From NCBI GenBank assembly GCA_021841795.1, contig JAKCDN010000209.1, positions 1 through 5,838 on the forward strand: a DNA stretch of 5,838 nt. The letters run 5' to 3'. Under the pieces are notes generated by a model, which worked only from the letters and a program-made list of their open reading frames with translations, did no database searches and was not told the origin of the DNA. Origin of the DNA: Acidobacteriota bacterium (GTDB lineage Bacteria > Acidobacteriota > Terriglobia > Terriglobales > Acidobacteriaceae). Made by a program: the position numbers and the translations under genes. Positions 5,568 through 5,838 of this stretch are shown one piece after another (positions within the stretch are counted from its first letter, which is position 1; every line of letters starts with the position of its first letter).

Positions 5568-5641
5568 CTTTCCGCGGCCGGCGGCAACAGATTCCTCAAC
5601 CTGCCCCCGGGCTGCCGCGGAGAGGCAAAAACCCGCAGCCC
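5568..5641 (+). repeat. Two competing stem-loops upstream of the rightward gene
   Basis: CTTTCCGCGG (5568-5577) pairs with CCGCGGAGAG (5615-5624) over 10 bp with one G-U pair and a 37-base loop. GGGCTGC (5609-5615) pairs with GCAGCCC (5635-5641) over 7 bp. The two share base 5615 and cross, so they cannot both form as simple nested hairpins. No T tract follows either. In such GC-rich DNA chance pairing is a real possibility. Confidence 0.35.
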
Positions 5642-5721
5642 CCGGCCGCCGCTCTGCCTCGCGTCCATGGGCGCACCACAGATGTAACTGCGCGCACTGC
5701 GAGCGGCCAATCTCGTCACCA

Positions 5722-5727
5722 TACACT
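5722..5727 (+). promoter_or_regulatory. Possible -10 box for the rightward gene
   Basis: TACACT, the same hexamer proposed as the aroF -10, would start transcription near 5734, only about 8 bases before ATG 5742. That would fit the absence of a ribosome binding site (near-leaderless mRNA). No good -35 box is seen. Confidence 0.25.
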
Positions 5728-5741
5728 CTTTCAGTACACAC

Positions 5742-5838
5742 ATGCGTCTCCATCTCGCATCGCTGATTGAAGACTTCCGGCGCCCTGGCGGCAAGCTGGC
5801 CCGCCAGATCGCCGTCGTGCACTATCGTGGCAACCGGC
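5742..5838 (+). CDS. Probable AMP-dependent synthetase/ligase, N-terminal 32 codons only (3' end outside window)
   Basis: From ATG 5742 the frame is open to the window edge, encoding MRLHLASLIEDFRRPGG followed by QIAVVHYRGNR. The pattern (short Leu-rich start, EDF, then IAVV-x-x-RGNR) resembles the opening of acyl-CoA or long-chain fatty acid ligases of Acidobacteriota, where it leads into an ITTTY-ELA segment. That would make the product an enzyme that activates a carboxylic acid with ATP through an acyl-adenylate, but no catalytic motif falls inside the window. There is no Shine-Dalgarno site. It is divergent from ccmC with 739 bases between the starts. Codon use (CTC, ATC, GCC, CGC) is like the other genes. 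The start is uncertain because no upstream signal supports it. Confidence 0.5.
   Translation, partial: MRLHLASLIEDFRRPGGKLARQIAVVHYRGNR

Larger units (their letters stand above)
5330..5741. other. 412-base stretch with no convincing gene
   Basis: Two plus-strand frames stay open through most of it, but their translations are Pro/Ser/Ala/Arg-rich with no family pattern, no ribosome site and codon choice unlike the neighbours. A 75-codon minus frame (5562-5335) has a weak GGAAAG site but uses AGA, AGG and ATA codons that neighbouring genes avoid. I see no tRNA, known riboswitch or other RNA family. It contains a 10-bp stem at 5568-5577 / 5615-5624 and an alternative 7-bp stem at 5609-5615 / 5635-5641. 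It may be long leader or eroded sequence upstream of the rightward gene. Confidence 0.6.

Noticed and set aside
5296..5766. A plus-strand frame with a cysteine cluster (CVGNCNFC) suggestive of a radical-SAM motif.
   Set aside because: The spacing is not the family CxxxCxxC, the surrounding residues are unlike any such enzyme, and the rest of the translation is low-complexity.
5183..5770. A 195-codon plus-strand frame covering the gene-free stretch.
   Set aside because: No ribosome site, Ser/Pro/Ala-rich translation without a family pattern, poor codon bias; it also runs over the big inverted repeat and the start of the probable ligase gene in a different frame.

Overview
The window is GC-rich (strongly G/C-ending codons), densely coding bacterial chromosome. 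I infer an Acidobacteriota genome, most likely class Terriglobia/Acidobacteriaceae. The reasons are the DUF4097-type adhesin-like protein, a cytidylate-kinase-like protein of a form I associate with that phylum, a type I-beta DAHP synthase, a YVTN-propeller lipoprotein, and the opening residues of an AMP-ligase-like protein. This is recognition from memory, not a search. There are no mobile genes, CRISPR arrays, rRNA or tRNA.

Layout. Left, plus strand: the 3' end of a DUF4097-type protein (2-613), an intrinsic terminator (641-682), then a cytidylate-kinase-like gene (726-1379) with a perfect AGGAGG ribosome binding site. Centre, minus strand, in transcription order from the right: ccmC (5002-4298), a small two-membrane-segment protein (4242-4000), a 32-residue one-membrane-segment protein (3818-3720), aroF (3617-2562) and a YVTN beta-propeller lipoprotein (2565-1384). 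aroF and the lipoprotein overlap by GTGA. The lipoprotein and kinase genes converge with 4 bases between their stop codons, and a GC hairpin covers that junction. Right: a 739-base stretch without a convincing gene (5003-5741), then the first 32 codons of a plus-strand gene, probably an AMP-dependent synthetase/ligase, running off the window.

How the genes relate. CcmC is the inner-membrane haem-handling protein of cytochrome c maturation; no other ccm gene is visible. AroF makes DAHP, the entry to the shikimate pathway, and appears to have its own promoter (TTGCCC-18-TACACT). The propeller lipoprotein has no known link to aromatic synthesis but is translationally coupled to aroF. The two small membrane proteins between ccmC and aroF are unrecognised.

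The most unusual part is the stretch upstream of ccmC. It holds a CRP/FNR-like palindrome, two interleaved dyads over a candidate minus-strand promoter, a 100-base imperfect inverted repeat, and an overlapping terminator-like hairpin with a T tract. Together these could be a regulated, attenuated leader of ccmC, or a palindromic interspersed repeat that landed there. No system that I can call clearly new is encoded by the protein genes.
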